A stretch of 64,000 nt of DNA, taken from contig NZ_CP083950.1 in the NCBI RefSeq assembly GCF_006439395.2, positions 2,604,001-2,668,000 of the forward strand, written 5' to 3'. This stretch comes from Mesorhizobium sp. B4-1-4 (lineage in GTDB: Bacteria; Pseudomonadota; Alphaproteobacteria; Rhizobiales; Rhizobiaceae). Shown here piece after piece: positions 33,985 to 42,390 of the stretch. Within the stretch, counting starts at the first letter, position 1. Each line of letters begins with the position of its first letter. Under the pieces are notes generated by a model that searched no databases, was not told where the DNA came from, and saw only the letters and a list, made by a program, of their open reading frames with translations. Position numbers and translations under genes: made by a program.

Positions 33985-34181
33985 TGGTTCGGTGCGTCCT
34001 TGACCAGATAGCCGACGGCAAAGACGGCGATCGGCAGAAGCGTGGCCCACGTCTCGGCGTCATACCAGGCTGGCCAGATGTTGCGCACGAAGACGCCGGA
34101 AACCGAGACTGCCGCGGCGGCGATGGTCGCGGCCGTCAGCTTGTTGGTCGGACGGATGGTCGGCTGGATGACGGTGGCCAT
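33981..34181 (-). CDS. Small two-helix membrane protein, holin candidate
   Basis: A 66-residue protein with two likely membrane segments (LTAATIAAAAVSVSGVFV and WATLLPIAVFAVGYLV) and a short charged C-terminus. It begins 2 bp after the endolysin-fusion gene and ends overlapping the spanin-like gene, the normal place for a holin. No family signature is visible. Confidence 0.5.
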   Translation of the reverse strand: MATVIQPTIRPTNKLTAATIAAAAVSVSGVFVRNIWPAWYDAETWATLLPIAVFAVGYLVKDAPNQ

Positions 34182-34183
34182 GA

Positions 34184-35341
34184 TCAGAATATCCCTTGCA
34201 GGGCGACGGTGATGTGGTGCCAGGCGGCATAGGCAAGCAGCAGGCAGGCGGCGACGAACCCACCTGTCTTTGCGGCAAGCGGGATGCCGGGGCGGTGAGG
34301 TTCCGGCGATACCGGTTCGGCCGCGGGCGCCTCGCCAGCGGGTGTTTCGACTCGAGGCGATCGCTGGACCGGTTCAGGCGCGGGCGCCGGCTTTGCAGGC
34401 TGCACCGGCGCGGGCACTGTCGCGGGGGCCGACATCAGCAGGGCCTGGGCCCGCACCGACCTGACGCGATCGGACCAGCCGCGCCCGAATGTCGCCCATG
34501 TCGGCAATCGCCTGAGAAACGCCAGTCGCGCATCGCAGAGTTGGTCAATGACGACGCCGGCCGGCTTTGCCCTGACTGCCGCGAGCGTCGCCGGCCCGAT
34601 GCGTCCGTCCTGGGAGACGCCTATGGTTGCCTGAAAGTATTTGGCCGCCCTGCCCGGCCCACTGTTCACCGCGAAATCGAACACGGCGTAGTCGACGCCA
34701 TCAGGCAGCTCGGCACCGAGCACAGCGTCCCAATAGAACCGCCGATAGAGCCTGAACTCCTCGAACCAGTCCATCAAGGTGGAAAACACCTTGAAGCGGC
34801 CGGATTGCATGCGGTCGAGCATCTCCATCAGACCGGCCTCGACCGAGACCGAGCCGTCGGCAAAGCGGGCGTGGCCGGGCAGCATGTTGAGCCCATGCGC
34901 GGCATATTGCTTCGCCAGCGCGGTGCCCGCGCCCTCCAGCGTTTCGCGGCGGCCGTCGCGCGGCCATGCCCAGGGCAGCCAAGCGCCCCAGGGCTTCAGC
35001 GTCAGTGTCTGCATGGCGGGTGTTTGCTGCGAAGCTCTGGCGGCCTTGGTGACATAGACGACATCGGTCTCCGTATCCCAGGCGAGCTCGACCGCGGCCG
35101 AGGGATGGTCCCAGCCGAAATCGAGCGCCCCGATGCGCGGCCAGTAGCGCGGCAGCCGGAACGGCTCGCAGGCGATCAGCGCCTCGGCTACCGGAAAGAT
35201 GCGGCCCGAACCCAGCACCGGAATGCCGCGCGCCCGCGCCTCGCGCTCATGCGCGGGGTAGGCGGCGACGATCGCGGCGCGCTGCTCGGCGCTGTAGTGA
35301 GCGGCGTCGTCAATGGTCATGAAGGTGACGTGACGGGACAT
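34184..35341 (-). CDS. In-frame fusion: terminase large-subunit C-terminus joined to endolysin peptidoglycan-binding domain
   Basis: A 385-residue chimera. Residues 1-200 are the C-terminal (nuclease) part of a phage large terminase, with GSGRIFPVAEALI, RIGALDFGWDHPSAAVELAWD and FKVFSTLMDWFEEFRLYRR. From about residue 201 (RFYWDAVLGAELPDGVDYAVFDFAVNSG...DGRIGPATLAAV) it is the C-terminal part of a GH108-type phage muramidase, without the catalytic N-terminus. A Pro/Ala-rich linker and a terminal membrane helix follow. A deletion joining the terminase and lysis genes explains it. The start MSRHVTF lies in former terminase coding sequence, cut off from the 5' half by the IS element. Probably non-functional in both roles. 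Confidence 0.8.
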   Translation of the reverse strand: MSRHVTFMTIDDAAHYSAEQRAAIVAAYPAHEREARARGIPVLGSGRIFPVAEALIACEPFRLPRYWPRIGALDFGWDHPSAAVELAWDTETDVVYVTKAARASQQTPAMQTLTLKPWGAWLPWAWPRDGRRETLEGAGTALAKQYAAHGLNMLPGHARFADGSVSVEAGLMEMLDRMQSGRFKVFSTLMDWFEEFRLYRRFYWDAVLGAELPDGVDYAVFDFAVNSGPGRAAKYFQATIGVSQDGRIGPATLAAVRAKPAGVVIDQLCDARLAFLRRLPTWATFGRGWSDRVRSVRAQALLMSAPATVPAPVQPAKPAPAPEPVQRSPRVETPAGEAPAAEPVSPEPHRPGIPLAAKTGGFVAACLLLAYAAWHHITVALQGIF

Positions 35342-35429
35342 GGGGAGTTCCGGAATCAGCTTGCTAAGCCTTGGCTGTATCGCTCTGTGAAGGCGTTATC
35401 TTTTGCGGTTGGCGCGGCAGCGTTCCCTC

Positions 35430-36970
35430 CCCCTTGTGGGCTAGCGTGCGCACACATTTGATTTGGCGGTGGTCAGTATGGGTTTGCAAGGACGAAGCCC
35501 TCAACAATGGCGTGGAAGCGTTTGAGGCCGTTGCTGAAGGTGACCGGGCCCGGCGGGCGCTCCTTTGGATAGCCGTTCCAGCCGCCGAGCCGGGCAATGC
35601 ACCAGGCCGCCCAAGCGAGCGTGTGTGGCGGATGCGGGTTCTTCTGCGTTTGGGTCTTGCCTTCCAGCCTGGCGACCAGCGCGTCCAGAACGGCGATCTC
35701 GGCGGGATTGAAGAGGCGTGTGGCCCTGAGGGTCTGGCCGGCCGCGTCGCGCCCGTGCACGAGTTGCATAACCCTGGTGGCCACGATCAGCGCGGTTGCA
35801 GCCAGACGTTCGAGTGCATCGCCATCGGCGATGAGGCTTTCCTCCAGATCGATGGCCTGCGACTTCAAGGTCCGGAACAACTGCTCGATGGTCCAGCGCG
35901 ACCGGTAGAGATCGACGATGGCGATGGCATCGGCGAGTGTCTTGACGGTGTGGGTTGTCAACAGCCGCCAGATCACCGCGTCCTTGGGCGAAGGCGGATC
36001 GATCTCGCGCACTTCCACGATATTGAGCCTGACCGCGCGCGGATCGCGGCGGTCGGCCCCAAGGCGCGGCTGGCGCAAGGTGACCTCGGCGAAGCGAACG
36101 GCCAGGTGCACCTTGCGTCCCGGCCGGCCGGGACGCGCCTGCAGATCGAAGGCGATGCGGCCGGCTTCCGGCGTCTTGGCTATCTCGCCGAACAAGCGGC
36201 CGCCCTCTTCCCCCAGCGCCCGATCGCGCACAGCGCGCATGAGCACATGCGTGCGCTCGTCAGGCAGCCTTGCCAGCACCTCGTAGATGTCGGCCTCGCG
36301 GTCGCCGATCACGGTGAGGAGCGGCGTGTCGGTCAGCGCCTGGCGGGCCGCCGTGGCGGTGGCGATCCATTTGTAGCTTTCCTTGGCTTCGATCGGCAGG
36401 GCCTGGTAGTCGTCCGCCTTCTGCCCCCGGCGCCGCCAGATCGTGGCCGCCGCAAGGCCCAGCACCGACCCGTCGCCGGCATCCACGGCCAGAGCCGGGT
36501 GTACGAACAGCCCGATATCCTTGCCGTTGCCGACACATCCGAGGCCGCGCTTGCGCGAGGCCTTGGCCTGATAGTTGATCTCGCTGCTGTCCTCGATGAT
36601 CAGCACATGACGGCCGGCCGCCGCCTTGGCCGTTTGCGCCGCCGCCGTGCGCACGATCTCCTGCACCGTCACGTTGGGATTGCCAAACAGCCGCGTGAAC
36701 GCAACCTGTTCCGCGCGTGTATCGGCCAGCCGACGCATGCCCGCGCTGATGCGCATGCACATGCGCTCCAGCACCATGCTCCCCTTTTTTGCAAGCGCAG
36801 GTCGCCGAAGTATCCAAGCAGCGGTGCCATCGTCGAAATCTCCCGAATCAACAATGGCAGCTACAGAATCACACACGATTCCAACCCTTCAAGCCCCATC
36901 TGCCGCCCGGCCAATACGTCCCTTGACACCCCTCCGAAGCAGATGTGTGCGCACGCTAGCCCACAAGGGG
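35430..36970. mobile_element. IS4-family insertion sequence inside a prophage terminase gene
   Basis: Perfect 28-bp inverted repeats (35430-35457 and 36943-36970), made of CCCCTTGTGGG plus CTAGCGTGCGCACACAT, flank one transposase gene. The outer 11 bp equal the core of the genomic palindromic repeat, so the true IS tips may be the inner 17 bp. No direct target duplication is visible; the two flanks carry different repeat types. It separates the 5' and 3' parts of a phage terminase. Confidence 0.85.
35473..36876 (-). CDS. IS4-family transposase (IS50/Tn5-like group)
   Basis: A 467-residue DDE transposase. The first aspartate lies in VLIIEDSSEINYQ, the second in LTVIGDREADIYE, and the glutamate in the YREK-like segment LYRSRWTIEQLFRTLKSQAIDLEESLI. 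The N-terminal LADTRAEQVAFTRLFGNPNVTVQEIV matches the DNA-binding region of Tn5-like enzymes. Length and frame are intact, so the element may be active. It fills the IS completely between the inverted repeats. Confidence 0.92.
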   Translation of the reverse strand: MCDSVAAIVDSGDFDDGTAAWILRRPALAKKGSMVLERMCMRISAGMRRLADTRAEQVAFTRLFGNPNVTVQEIVRTAAAQTAKAAAGRHVLIIEDSSEINYQAKASRKRGLGCVGNGKDIGLFVHPALAVDAGDGSVLGLAAATIWRRRGQKADDYQALPIEAKESYKWIATATAARQALTDTPLLTVIGDREADIYEVLARLPDERTHVLMRAVRDRALGEEGGRLFGEIAKTPEAGRIAFDLQARPGRPGRKVHLAVRFAEVTLRQPRLGADRRDPRAVRLNIVEVREIDPPSPKDAVIWRLLTTHTVKTLADAIAIVDLYRSRWTIEQLFRTLKSQAIDLEESLIADGDALERLAATALIVATRVMQLVHGRDAAGQTLRATRLFNPAEIAVLDALVARLEGKTQTQKNPHPPHTLAWAAWCIARLGGWNGYPKERPPGPVTFSNGLKRFHAIVEGFVLANPY

Positions 36971-36986
36971 AGAAGGAAGAGAGCGT

Positions 36987-37751
36987 TCACCCCTTGCCCA
37001 TCTTCTCCACCTCACCCGCCGACAAAAACAGCAGCACCACATCGCTCATGCCGAGCAGCGGGGTGAAGGTGACGATGGTGATGCCGCCAGTCGCATTGGT
37101 GCGCGTCAGGCCTTCGGAATAGATGTCGAGCGGCGGCTCCTCGTCGAACCAGACGCCGTGCAGCGTCTCGCCCTGCCATTTCTCGCGGCCCTTTTCGAAG
37201 CTCTTGAACGACAGCACGCTCTCGCCCGCCTGCAAATCGCCGCCGCCGCCATGGCGCACCACGACGCTGTCGAGGGCGCCCGGCGCGCCGCGGCCCATGA
37301 TGGTGTCGGCGATGGCATCGGCCGGGATCATGCCGGTGCCCCAGGCCGCCTGCTGCTGCGGCGGGCCGACCAGCACGCGCTGCGGGTTGTCGCGCGTGCC
37401 TTCGCCGGTCACGCCGGCGGCCCACAGGCGGACCGGCGTCTCGAAGACCTTGCCTTGCCACCAGCCGGGGTAGCGGCCGGTCAGATGCATGGCCCATTCC
37501 GCGCCGCCGGCCCGGGTCTTGCCGAGCTGGTTGCCGGCCATGAACAGTCTTTCGCGGTTTTGGGCGCCGGCCGCGTGAAATTCCGCCTGGCGTCTGTACG
37601 GCTCATAAGAGGCCAGTTGGTTGGAGCGACGTCGGCGGTCAAGCTCCGCCAGCAGCGCCAGATATTCCGCCTGTGCCGAGCTCAGCAGTTTCGTCGAGGA
37701 ACGGCCTGAGGACGGCCTCGAGGGCGCGGATGCGGCTGCGGATCTCCTCAT
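36987..37751 (-). pseudogene. 5' part of phage terminase large subunit, cut by repeat and IS
   Basis: About 250 residues of the ATPase half of a large terminase: LASYEPYRRQAEFHAAGAQNRERLFMAGNQLGKTRAGG carries the adenine-binding and Walker A regions, and LHGVWFDEEPPLDIYSEGL the Walker B. After ITIVTFTPLLGMSDVVLLFL the frame runs into repeat sequence and stops just before the IS. The missing nuclease half is found beyond the IS in the fusion gene at 34184-35341. The start is uncertain because the frame overlaps the upstream small-terminase gene; it may begin near LLSSAQAEYL. Confidence 0.8.
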
Positions 37752-38025
37752 CGCTCAGGGCATCCAGTTGGTTGACGGCAACATCGAAATCCTTAGGCAG
37801 CACGGAAAGCACGATCTTCAGATACTGGTCCGGTTTGTCGGCCCGCACCTCGGCGATGACGCCGGCGCCGTGCGCGCGGAAATCGGCCCGCACCGCGGTC
37901 AGGAAATCATCGCCGAGCGTTTTCTTCGTCCGCTTGGGGCGGGACTTTGGGGCAGAGGCCGGGTTGGCGACGGATTTACGCCTTGCTTTGCGCCGTGCCG
38001 GCCTGGCGGCGACTTCATCAGCCAT
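37639..38025 (-). CDS. Putative terminase small subunit-like phage protein
   Basis: A 128-residue protein with a strongly basic N-terminus (RPARRKARRKS...KSRPKRTKKT) followed by a helical domain DDFLTAVRADFRAHGAGVIAEVRADKPDQYLKIVLSVLPKDF. This helical core is found in small phage proteins encoded directly before large terminases and is thought to be the DNA-recognition subunit. It overlaps the large-terminase frame by about 110 bp and the upstream gene by 8 bp. Confidence 0.6.
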   Translation of the reverse strand: MADEVAARPARRKARRKSVANPASAPKSRPKRTKKTLGDDFLTAVRADFRAHGAGVIAEVRADKPDQYLKIVLSVLPKDFDVAVNQLDALSDEEIRSRIRALEAVLRPFLDETAELGTGGISGAAGGA

Positions 38026-38401
38026 TGGCCTCGCCTATCGCCTTTACTGCGGTATCGCTGGCGGAGACCGCCCTGCCCGCCTTCGGCACCCGCCTTGCCG
38101 GTTTCCTCGATCGGGCGGGCTTCTTCCTGCGCTTCCTCGGCTTTGCCGTCCCGGCGGGCTTCGTCGCCTTGGTTCGGGCCCTGAGCCCCGCCAGGGTAAG
38201 GCCAGCAAGGCGCGCGCCGCTGCCCGGCTGCGGAAAGCAAAAGCCACCGGCCGCGTCCCACAGCATGCCGATCAGCACGCCGGATGCGACTTGCTCGATC
38301 CGCCACAGGCGCGCTTGCGGCGCCGCGCCCTCGAACTCGCCAATGGCGCTGACGACCTCGCGGCCGTCATCGTCGGTGATGATGGTGGCGTAACGTGGCA
38401 T
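38018..38401 (-). CDS. Hypothetical phage-associated protein with basic C-terminus
   Basis: A 127-residue protein. The N-terminal 65 residues (MPRYATIITDDDGREVVSAIGEFEGAAPQARLWRIEQVASGVLIGMLWD) look folded; the C-terminal 60 are very rich in Lys, Arg, Pro and Ala (PRKRRKKPARSRKPARRVPKAG), which suggests nucleic-acid binding. No family was recognised. It overlaps the terminase-small-like gene and is the first gene of the prophage remnant. Confidence 0.5.
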   Translation of the reverse strand: MPRYATIITDDDGREVVSAIGEFEGAAPQARLWRIEQVASGVLIGMLWDAAGGFCFPQPGSGARLAGLTLAGLRARTKATKPAGTAKPRKRRKKPARSRKPARRVPKAGRAVSASDTAVKAIGEANG

Positions 38402-38897
38402 GAGGGTTCTCACATCTCGCAGAAGTTCTGTCGCGCCCCCTTTGTCCTGCCTCCCCTTCTGGGGGGAATTGCGGTTCGGGCGCCTCGCCCGATCTGGCGG
38501 CTTGGGCGATTGGCGAAAGCCGGGATGACGGCCAATCTCCCCACCGGTGGGGGAGATGTCCGGCAGGACAGGGGGGGCGCCGGAGAGCGCTGGCGCACAA
38601 GTTGCAGCCGAGGTCCCAAAGCGCCAGAAACACAAAACCCGCCTCGGCGGCGGGTCGTTGGCGCAAATCAGCACCATGGCCGAATATGTAGCATGGCTGC
38701 CCTCAGCCGGTCAACGATTTCCTAGGAAAAAATTCACATCGCGTCGAACCGGCGTGATCCGAATCTGACATGCATGCCGGCCTTTCAGCAGCCCGGGAAA
38801 AGTGCGCGGCCGGTTTCCGCCCGGATTGCGTAAAACCGGCGAGATGGCGCACGATCCCGAATGGTGGATCCGGCCCCGACGCTGTTGCACCCCAGTG
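38402..38897. repeat. Gene-free stretch with a type A repeat arm and a REP-like palindrome
   Basis: Bases 38510-38590 hold one type A arm (TGGCGAAAGCCGGGATGACG, then the hairpin TCTCCCCACCGGTGGGGGAGA and GTCCGGCAGGACA). Bases 38789-38838 hold a copy of the smaller REP-like palindrome (GGGAAAAGTGCGCGGCCGGTTTCCGCCCGGATTGCGTAAAAC). No gene is supported between the phage remnant and the PEBP-family gene. Confidence 0.7.
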
Positions 38898-39266
38898 TCA
38901 CGGAAAACGCTTTCGCGCCTTCGCCGTGGCGAGAATCTTGCCGCTGTCATCGAGCGCCGTCACCGAGATCTCGTAGGTGTGCGGTTTGGGCGGGCATGGC
39001 CCGCGATAGCTGAAGGTTCCGTAGGGCAAGGTTTTCTGGCCGGCGAAGGCCACCTGCCCACCGCCATGCTTGAAGTCGGGCGCGTCCAGGTCGGTCATCC
39101 TGAACGCCAGGGTCTTCGTCCCGGCGGGAACGCCCGAGAGTGTTATCGGCGGCGATTTCGGATCAAAACACTTGGCTGTCGGCCCCCATTCGAACGTCAT
39201 CGTCATGCCGGCGGACGCGGCCGTCGTCATCGCCATGATAAAACCAAAGGCTAGAGCAAGTCGCAT
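38898..39266 (-). CDS. Secreted YbhB/YbcL-family (PEBP-like) protein
   Basis: A 122-residue exported protein. The signal peptide MRLALAFGFIMAMTTAASAG precedes a phosphatidylethanolamine-binding-protein-like core: SPPITLSGVPAGTKTLAFRMTDLDAPDFKHGGG, where DxDAP is the family ligand-site motif, and YGTFSYRGPCPPKPHTYEISV, which holds the PCPP variant of the usual GPCPPxG motif. It is shorter than typical members. AGGAGG 5 bases before the ATG fixes the start. Function of bacterial members is unclear. Confidence 0.8.
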   Translation of the reverse strand: MRLALAFGFIMAMTTAASAGMTMTFEWGPTAKCFDPKSPPITLSGVPAGTKTLAFRMTDLDAPDFKHGGGQVAFAGQKTLPYGTFSYRGPCPPKPHTYEISVTALDDSGKILATAKARKRFP

Positions 39267-39456
39267 ACACACCTCCTGCTTCCTACCCGGCCCGCGCCAT
39301 CATAGTCTCTTTTCCCGCACAAGGCATCGCGGACACGCGGCTCCATCGCGGCGCGCCCGATGGAACGTCAGCCGCCCGATCAAGGGGACATCGCACCGTC
39401 ATCCGGATCGGAATAGGCCTTCATGCGTTTGGAATCCATCGAATGGGAGCAAAACC

Positions 39457-39762
39457 ATGAACGTCGCCAATCTGCAAATCGAAGGTCTGCTGATGGCCAT
39501 CGCCGCCATCAACCACGCCCTTGTCCGAAAGGGGGTACTGTCGGCCGAGGAAATCGACATCGCCTTGCGTAAAGCCGAAGCCAGCGAGACCAGCGAGGAA
39601 CGATCCGAAGGCATGTCGTCGTCGAGCAGGGACGCCGTCAATTTTCCCATCAGGCTGCTGGAGCTGGCCAACCAGTGTCAGCCGGAGGCTGACATACCCT
39701 CCTTTTCGAAGCTGGCCCGCATGGTGGGCCAGATGAAAGAGGCCTATAACGACCAGATGTGA
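39457..39762 (+). CDS. Conserved hypothetical small helical protein
   Basis: A 101-residue soluble protein, starting MNVANLQIEGLLMAIAAINHALVRKGVLSAEEIDIALRKAEA, which resembles a small helical bundle, and ending with LARMVGQMKEAYNDQM. Serine-rich middle section (SEGMSSSSRDAVNF). No family name is recognised. A GGGAGC site lies 8 bases upstream of the ATG. It stands alone. Confidence 0.6.
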   Translation: MNVANLQIEGLLMAIAAINHALVRKGVLSAEEIDIALRKAEASETSEERSEGMSSSSRDAVNFPIRLLELANQCQPEADIPSFSKLARMVGQMKEAYNDQM

Positions 39763-39810
39763 ACCCAGACCGGCCTGGGCCGTATCGGCCGGGGGACAGC
39801 GGTCTCGGCC

Positions 39811-40239
39811 TCACGCCCTCCCCGGCCATCCCAGGTTCAGCGCCAGCATCCTTCCCGGTCCGTGCACCGCCGCAAACAGCAGGCCGGCCAGGAAGGAAAA
39901 ATGGTCGACGAAAAAGCCGAACTCGGCCTGGTTGCCGGCCCAGTGGCTGGGGCCGTGGAAGGCAAAGGCCAGGAACAGCACATAGGCCGCGGCGATAAGG
40001 GCCGCCTGCGAGAAGAAGGCTCCGCTGAGGAAACACAGCACCAGCGCAACCTCCAGGATCGCCGCGCACCAGGCGAGCAAGAGCGGAAACGGAAAACCGG
40101 CGGCGGCGATGTAGCCCGCGGTGGCACCCATGCCCATGAACTTGAAGGTCACCGCCATGAGGAAGACGGCGGCGAAGATCAGGCGGGCAATGAGAAGGGC
40201 CGCGGTCTGCCACGACGATTGAGCGATTTGCGAAGGCAT
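39811..40239 (-). CDS. DoxX-family membrane protein
   Basis: A 142-residue protein with four membrane segments. The N-terminal LLIARLIFAAVFLMAVTFKFMGMGATAGYIAAAGFPFP and the following LAWCAAILEVALVLCFLSGAF match the DoxX/SURF4-like family; the C-terminal FFVDHFSFLAGLLFAAVHGPGRMLALN fits too. DoxX proteins have been linked to redox balance and thiosulphate or oxidative stress, without a settled mechanism. Start at MPSQIAQSS. Confidence 0.82.
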   Translation of the reverse strand: MPSQIAQSSWQTAALLIARLIFAAVFLMAVTFKFMGMGATAGYIAAAGFPFPLLLAWCAAILEVALVLCFLSGAFFSQAALIAAAYVLFLAFAFHGPSHWAGNQAEFGFFVDHFSFLAGLLFAAVHGPGRMLALNLGWPGRA

Positions 40240-40941
40240 GGTCGTTCTCCAGTTTGGTTCGCCCACAGGACGTGCCGCCGGGCACCGATCCGACAGGCCT
40301 CGGCAAATTTTTCCCCGGCTGTCCCCCTGGCCAATCCGACACAACCGATTCCGGTTTGCCAGCTGATGTACCCCAGCGTTCAAGGGAAGGATCAGGCCTG
40401 GCCAAGGCCTTGGCCATCGGCGCGCCGCGTCATGCGGCGCTGACGAAATCACGAACTTGTCCGTAACCATGATCGTGCTATGGTCAAGGCGGGGCTAATG
40501 CACTGGTATAACCGGTGCAGTGTTGGGTGGATAAAAAAATTGGGCGCGAGCGTCAGATTGGGGATGGTGTCCCCTCTGGTCCGGTCACCGGTTATGGAAT
40601 GCAGTGGCTGCGGTGGCACCGGGCAGGTTTTCCAATGCCCGCGCTGGACGAGTTCCAATGGCCTTTGCTGCCCGGCCGGCACGCACCAGCGCGGCTGCCC
40701 TGGCGTAAGCGCGCCTTGCGCCGAATGCGGCGACGCCAGCCGGCACGACGCCGACCCCGTCTGCCCCTCGGCCTGAACCGGATCGCTTGCGACCGGCGCC
40801 AGGCAGACCTTATCCGGTCCGTCCGCCGCCTTCCATGGAACCAGCGGCGTCGATCGCTGTTATGTCTGACCGCGGCATCGCGTGGCGAACCAGGGGTTCG
40901 ACGCCTTCGCGACCGGCCGCGGACGGAAAGCGAGGCCTGGC
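40240..40941. other. Stretch without a supported gene
   Basis: About 700 bases between the DoxX and DUF3606 genes. Several overlapping open frames exist, one of them cysteine-rich (40480-40776, CSGCGGTGQVF), but none has a good ribosome site or recognisable domain. It may hold promoters or a decayed gene; nothing can be named. Confidence 0.4.
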
Positions 40942-41121
40942 ATGCCCGACGACAAATCGAAGATCAAACAGGACCGCAAGCAGGTTTCGAGCGAGGAGAC
41001 CTACGAGGTCGCCGCCTTCGCCCGCAAATACGGCATCCCGCAGAGCGAAGCCCAGACCATCATCAAGCGCTACGGCCCTTCGAGGAAGAAGCTTGACAAC
41101 CACATGGCCGCGCGCGGATAG
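40942..41121 (+). CDS. Small protein, DUF3606 family
   Basis: A 59-residue protein: MPDDKSKIKQDRKQVSSEETYEVAAFARKYGIPQSEAQTIIKRYGPSRKKLD. The MPDDKSK opening and the helix pair with SEAQTIIKRYGPSR are the DUF3606 pattern found in many alphaproteobacteria. It is a soluble, basic, helical protein of unknown function. The start was chosen by family similarity; no strong ribosome site is visible. Confidence 0.75.
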   Translation: MPDDKSKIKQDRKQVSSEETYEVAAFARKYGIPQSEAQTIIKRYGPSRKKLDNHMAARG

Positions 41122-41200
41122 CCGGCGGCATGCCAGGCTGATGAAGCCAGAGTGACGGGGCCAGCCTGACGGAGGCCAGACTGACGGAGGAGCCGCTATC

Positions 41201-41644
41201 ATGTCCGACACCACACGCAGGACCGGCAGTTGCCTGTGCGGCGGCGTGCAGTTCGTTGTCACCGGCCGGCCGTCGCGGGTCGGTCTTTGCCACTGCAAGG
41301 ACTGCCGCAAGGCGGGCGGCTCGGTCTATTCGGCCTTTGCCATCTGGCCGCGCGACGCTTTCGAGACATCGGGCGAAGTTGCCTCCTATGGCACGCGCAG
41401 CTTTTGCCCGACCTGCGGCGGCCGCCTTGCCTGGGTTAGCGACAAGGAGGCCGAGGTGATGCTTGGCAGCCTCGACGTCGCGCCGACCGACCTTACTCCC
41501 GAGTACGAATTGTGGATCGGCCGGCGCGAGGCCTGGCTGCATGCCTTGCCCGGCACCGAACAGTTCGAGCATGACCGGCCGGAGGCGCCAGACGCCGATT
41601 TGCCGGCGGCCAGACCTCTGTCGGACGTCGTCGCGCACGACTGA
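41201..41644 (+). CDS. GFA/CENP-V-like zinc protein
   Basis: A 147-residue protein of the glutathione-dependent formaldehyde-activating-like family. The zinc ligands appear in order: GSCLCGGV, LCHCKDCRKAGGSVYS and FCPTCGGRL. The family is named for Gfa, which condenses formaldehyde with glutathione, but many members have other or unknown roles. It lies alone with a GGAG site upstream of the ATG. Confidence 0.85.
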   Translation: MSDTTRRTGSCLCGGVQFVVTGRPSRVGLCHCKDCRKAGGSVYSAFAIWPRDAFETSGEVASYGTRSFCPTCGGRLAWVSDKEAEVMLGSLDVAPTDLTPEYELWIGRREAWLHALPGTEQFEHDRPEAPDADLPAARPLSDVVAHD

Positions 41645-41766
41645 AAATTGATTTTTCGGGATTGGAACCCTCCGTTGTCGGCGGCGTTATCCGCCGCCCT
41701 TCCTGCATGGCGTTCTCCAGAAAACGCAGCTCGGCTGGGCGACATTACCAGTCACGGAGACCACCG

Positions 41767-42003
41767 TTGAACGACAAGATGTTTCCCCGACCAATCCGCC
41801 TGAAATTCGCCCCCGAGCGGGAGCGCGTGGTGCGCAGCGCCTGGGAGGGTCTGGAATGCCTCGGCGACTGGCCGGCCGGTCGGGGCCGGCGATACCGGGC
41901 GGCGTGGCGCAGCTGCCGCGATGCATTGGACGGCTGGACGGCGCCGGAAAAGGCGATGGAGGCAATGATCGACGCCGCGCGCGAAGCGCGGATCCTGCAA
42001 TAG
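41767..42003 (+). CDS. DUF982 small protein, copy 1
   Basis: A 78-residue protein with the DUF982 layout: beta strand PIRLKF, an aspartate/glutamate-rich helix (SAWEGLECLGDWPAGRGRRYRAAWRSCRDALDGW) and C-terminal PEKAMEAMIDAAREARIL. The TTG at 41767 is favoured as start since GGAG lies 7 bases before it; an ATG four codons later (41779) lacks a site. DUF982 proteins are small rhizobial proteins of unknown function. Another member follows 12 bases downstream. Confidence 0.75.
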   Translation: MNDKMFPRPIRLKFAPERERVVRSAWEGLECLGDWPAGRGRRYRAAWRSCRDALDGWTAPEKAMEAMIDAAREARILQ

Positions 42004-42015
42004 CGGGCAAAACCA

Positions 42016-42261
42016 ATGGCCGATTTGATGCTGCCGACCCCGATGCGGGTCAAGCCCCACGGCTCGGACACGATCCGTGAGGTGACCACGCTTCAGGACG
42101 CCAGTGAAATCCTGATCGACTGGCCGCATGCCAAGCGCGGTCCCTTCTATCAGGCCGCGCGCGAAAAGATCGAGGCGGCGCTCGAAAGCAATGCCGGCGC
42201 GGCCCAGGCACAGGAGGCCTTCACGGCGCTGTGCGATCACGCCGGCCTTCTCGTTCGTTAG
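42016..42261 (+). CDS. DUF982 small protein, copy 2
   Basis: An 81-residue DUF982 protein (MRVKPHGSDTIREVTTLQDASEILIDWPHAKRGPFYQAAREKIEAAL...AQEAFTALCDHAGLLV). It is clearly related to the protein encoded just upstream and to that at 44461, though sequence identity is low. It is probably co-transcribed with copy 1. Function unknown. Confidence 0.72.
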   Translation: MADLMLPTPMRVKPHGSDTIREVTTLQDASEILIDWPHAKRGPFYQAAREKIEAALESNAGAAQAQEAFTALCDHAGLLVR

Positions 42262-42320
42262 AGCAGTTCCAGGAAAATTGCGTAGCGGTTTCCGTCCGCA
42301 ATCGCGCCAGGACAAAGAAA
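42262..42320. repeat. REP-like palindrome (copy 2 of 4)
   Basis: GAGCAGTTCCAGGAAAATTG followed by CGTAGCGGTTTCCGTCCGCAATCGCG. Related copies are at 38789-38838, 43499-43542 and 44294-44345. The two halves GCGTAGCGG and CCGTCCGC can fold into a short hairpin. It sits directly behind the DUF982 pair. Confidence 0.65.
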
Positions 42321-42390
42321 CAGTCCGGTTTCAAGAACAGAAAGGCAGGCCAATTCCCGCCTGCCTTTTCTGTTGCCGAACCGCTCCTGA

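Noticed and set aside
40480-40776. Cysteine-rich open frame (CSGCGGTG...) as a zinc protein
   Set aside because: No ribosome site, no family match, overlapping frames of similar length; composition could be chance.
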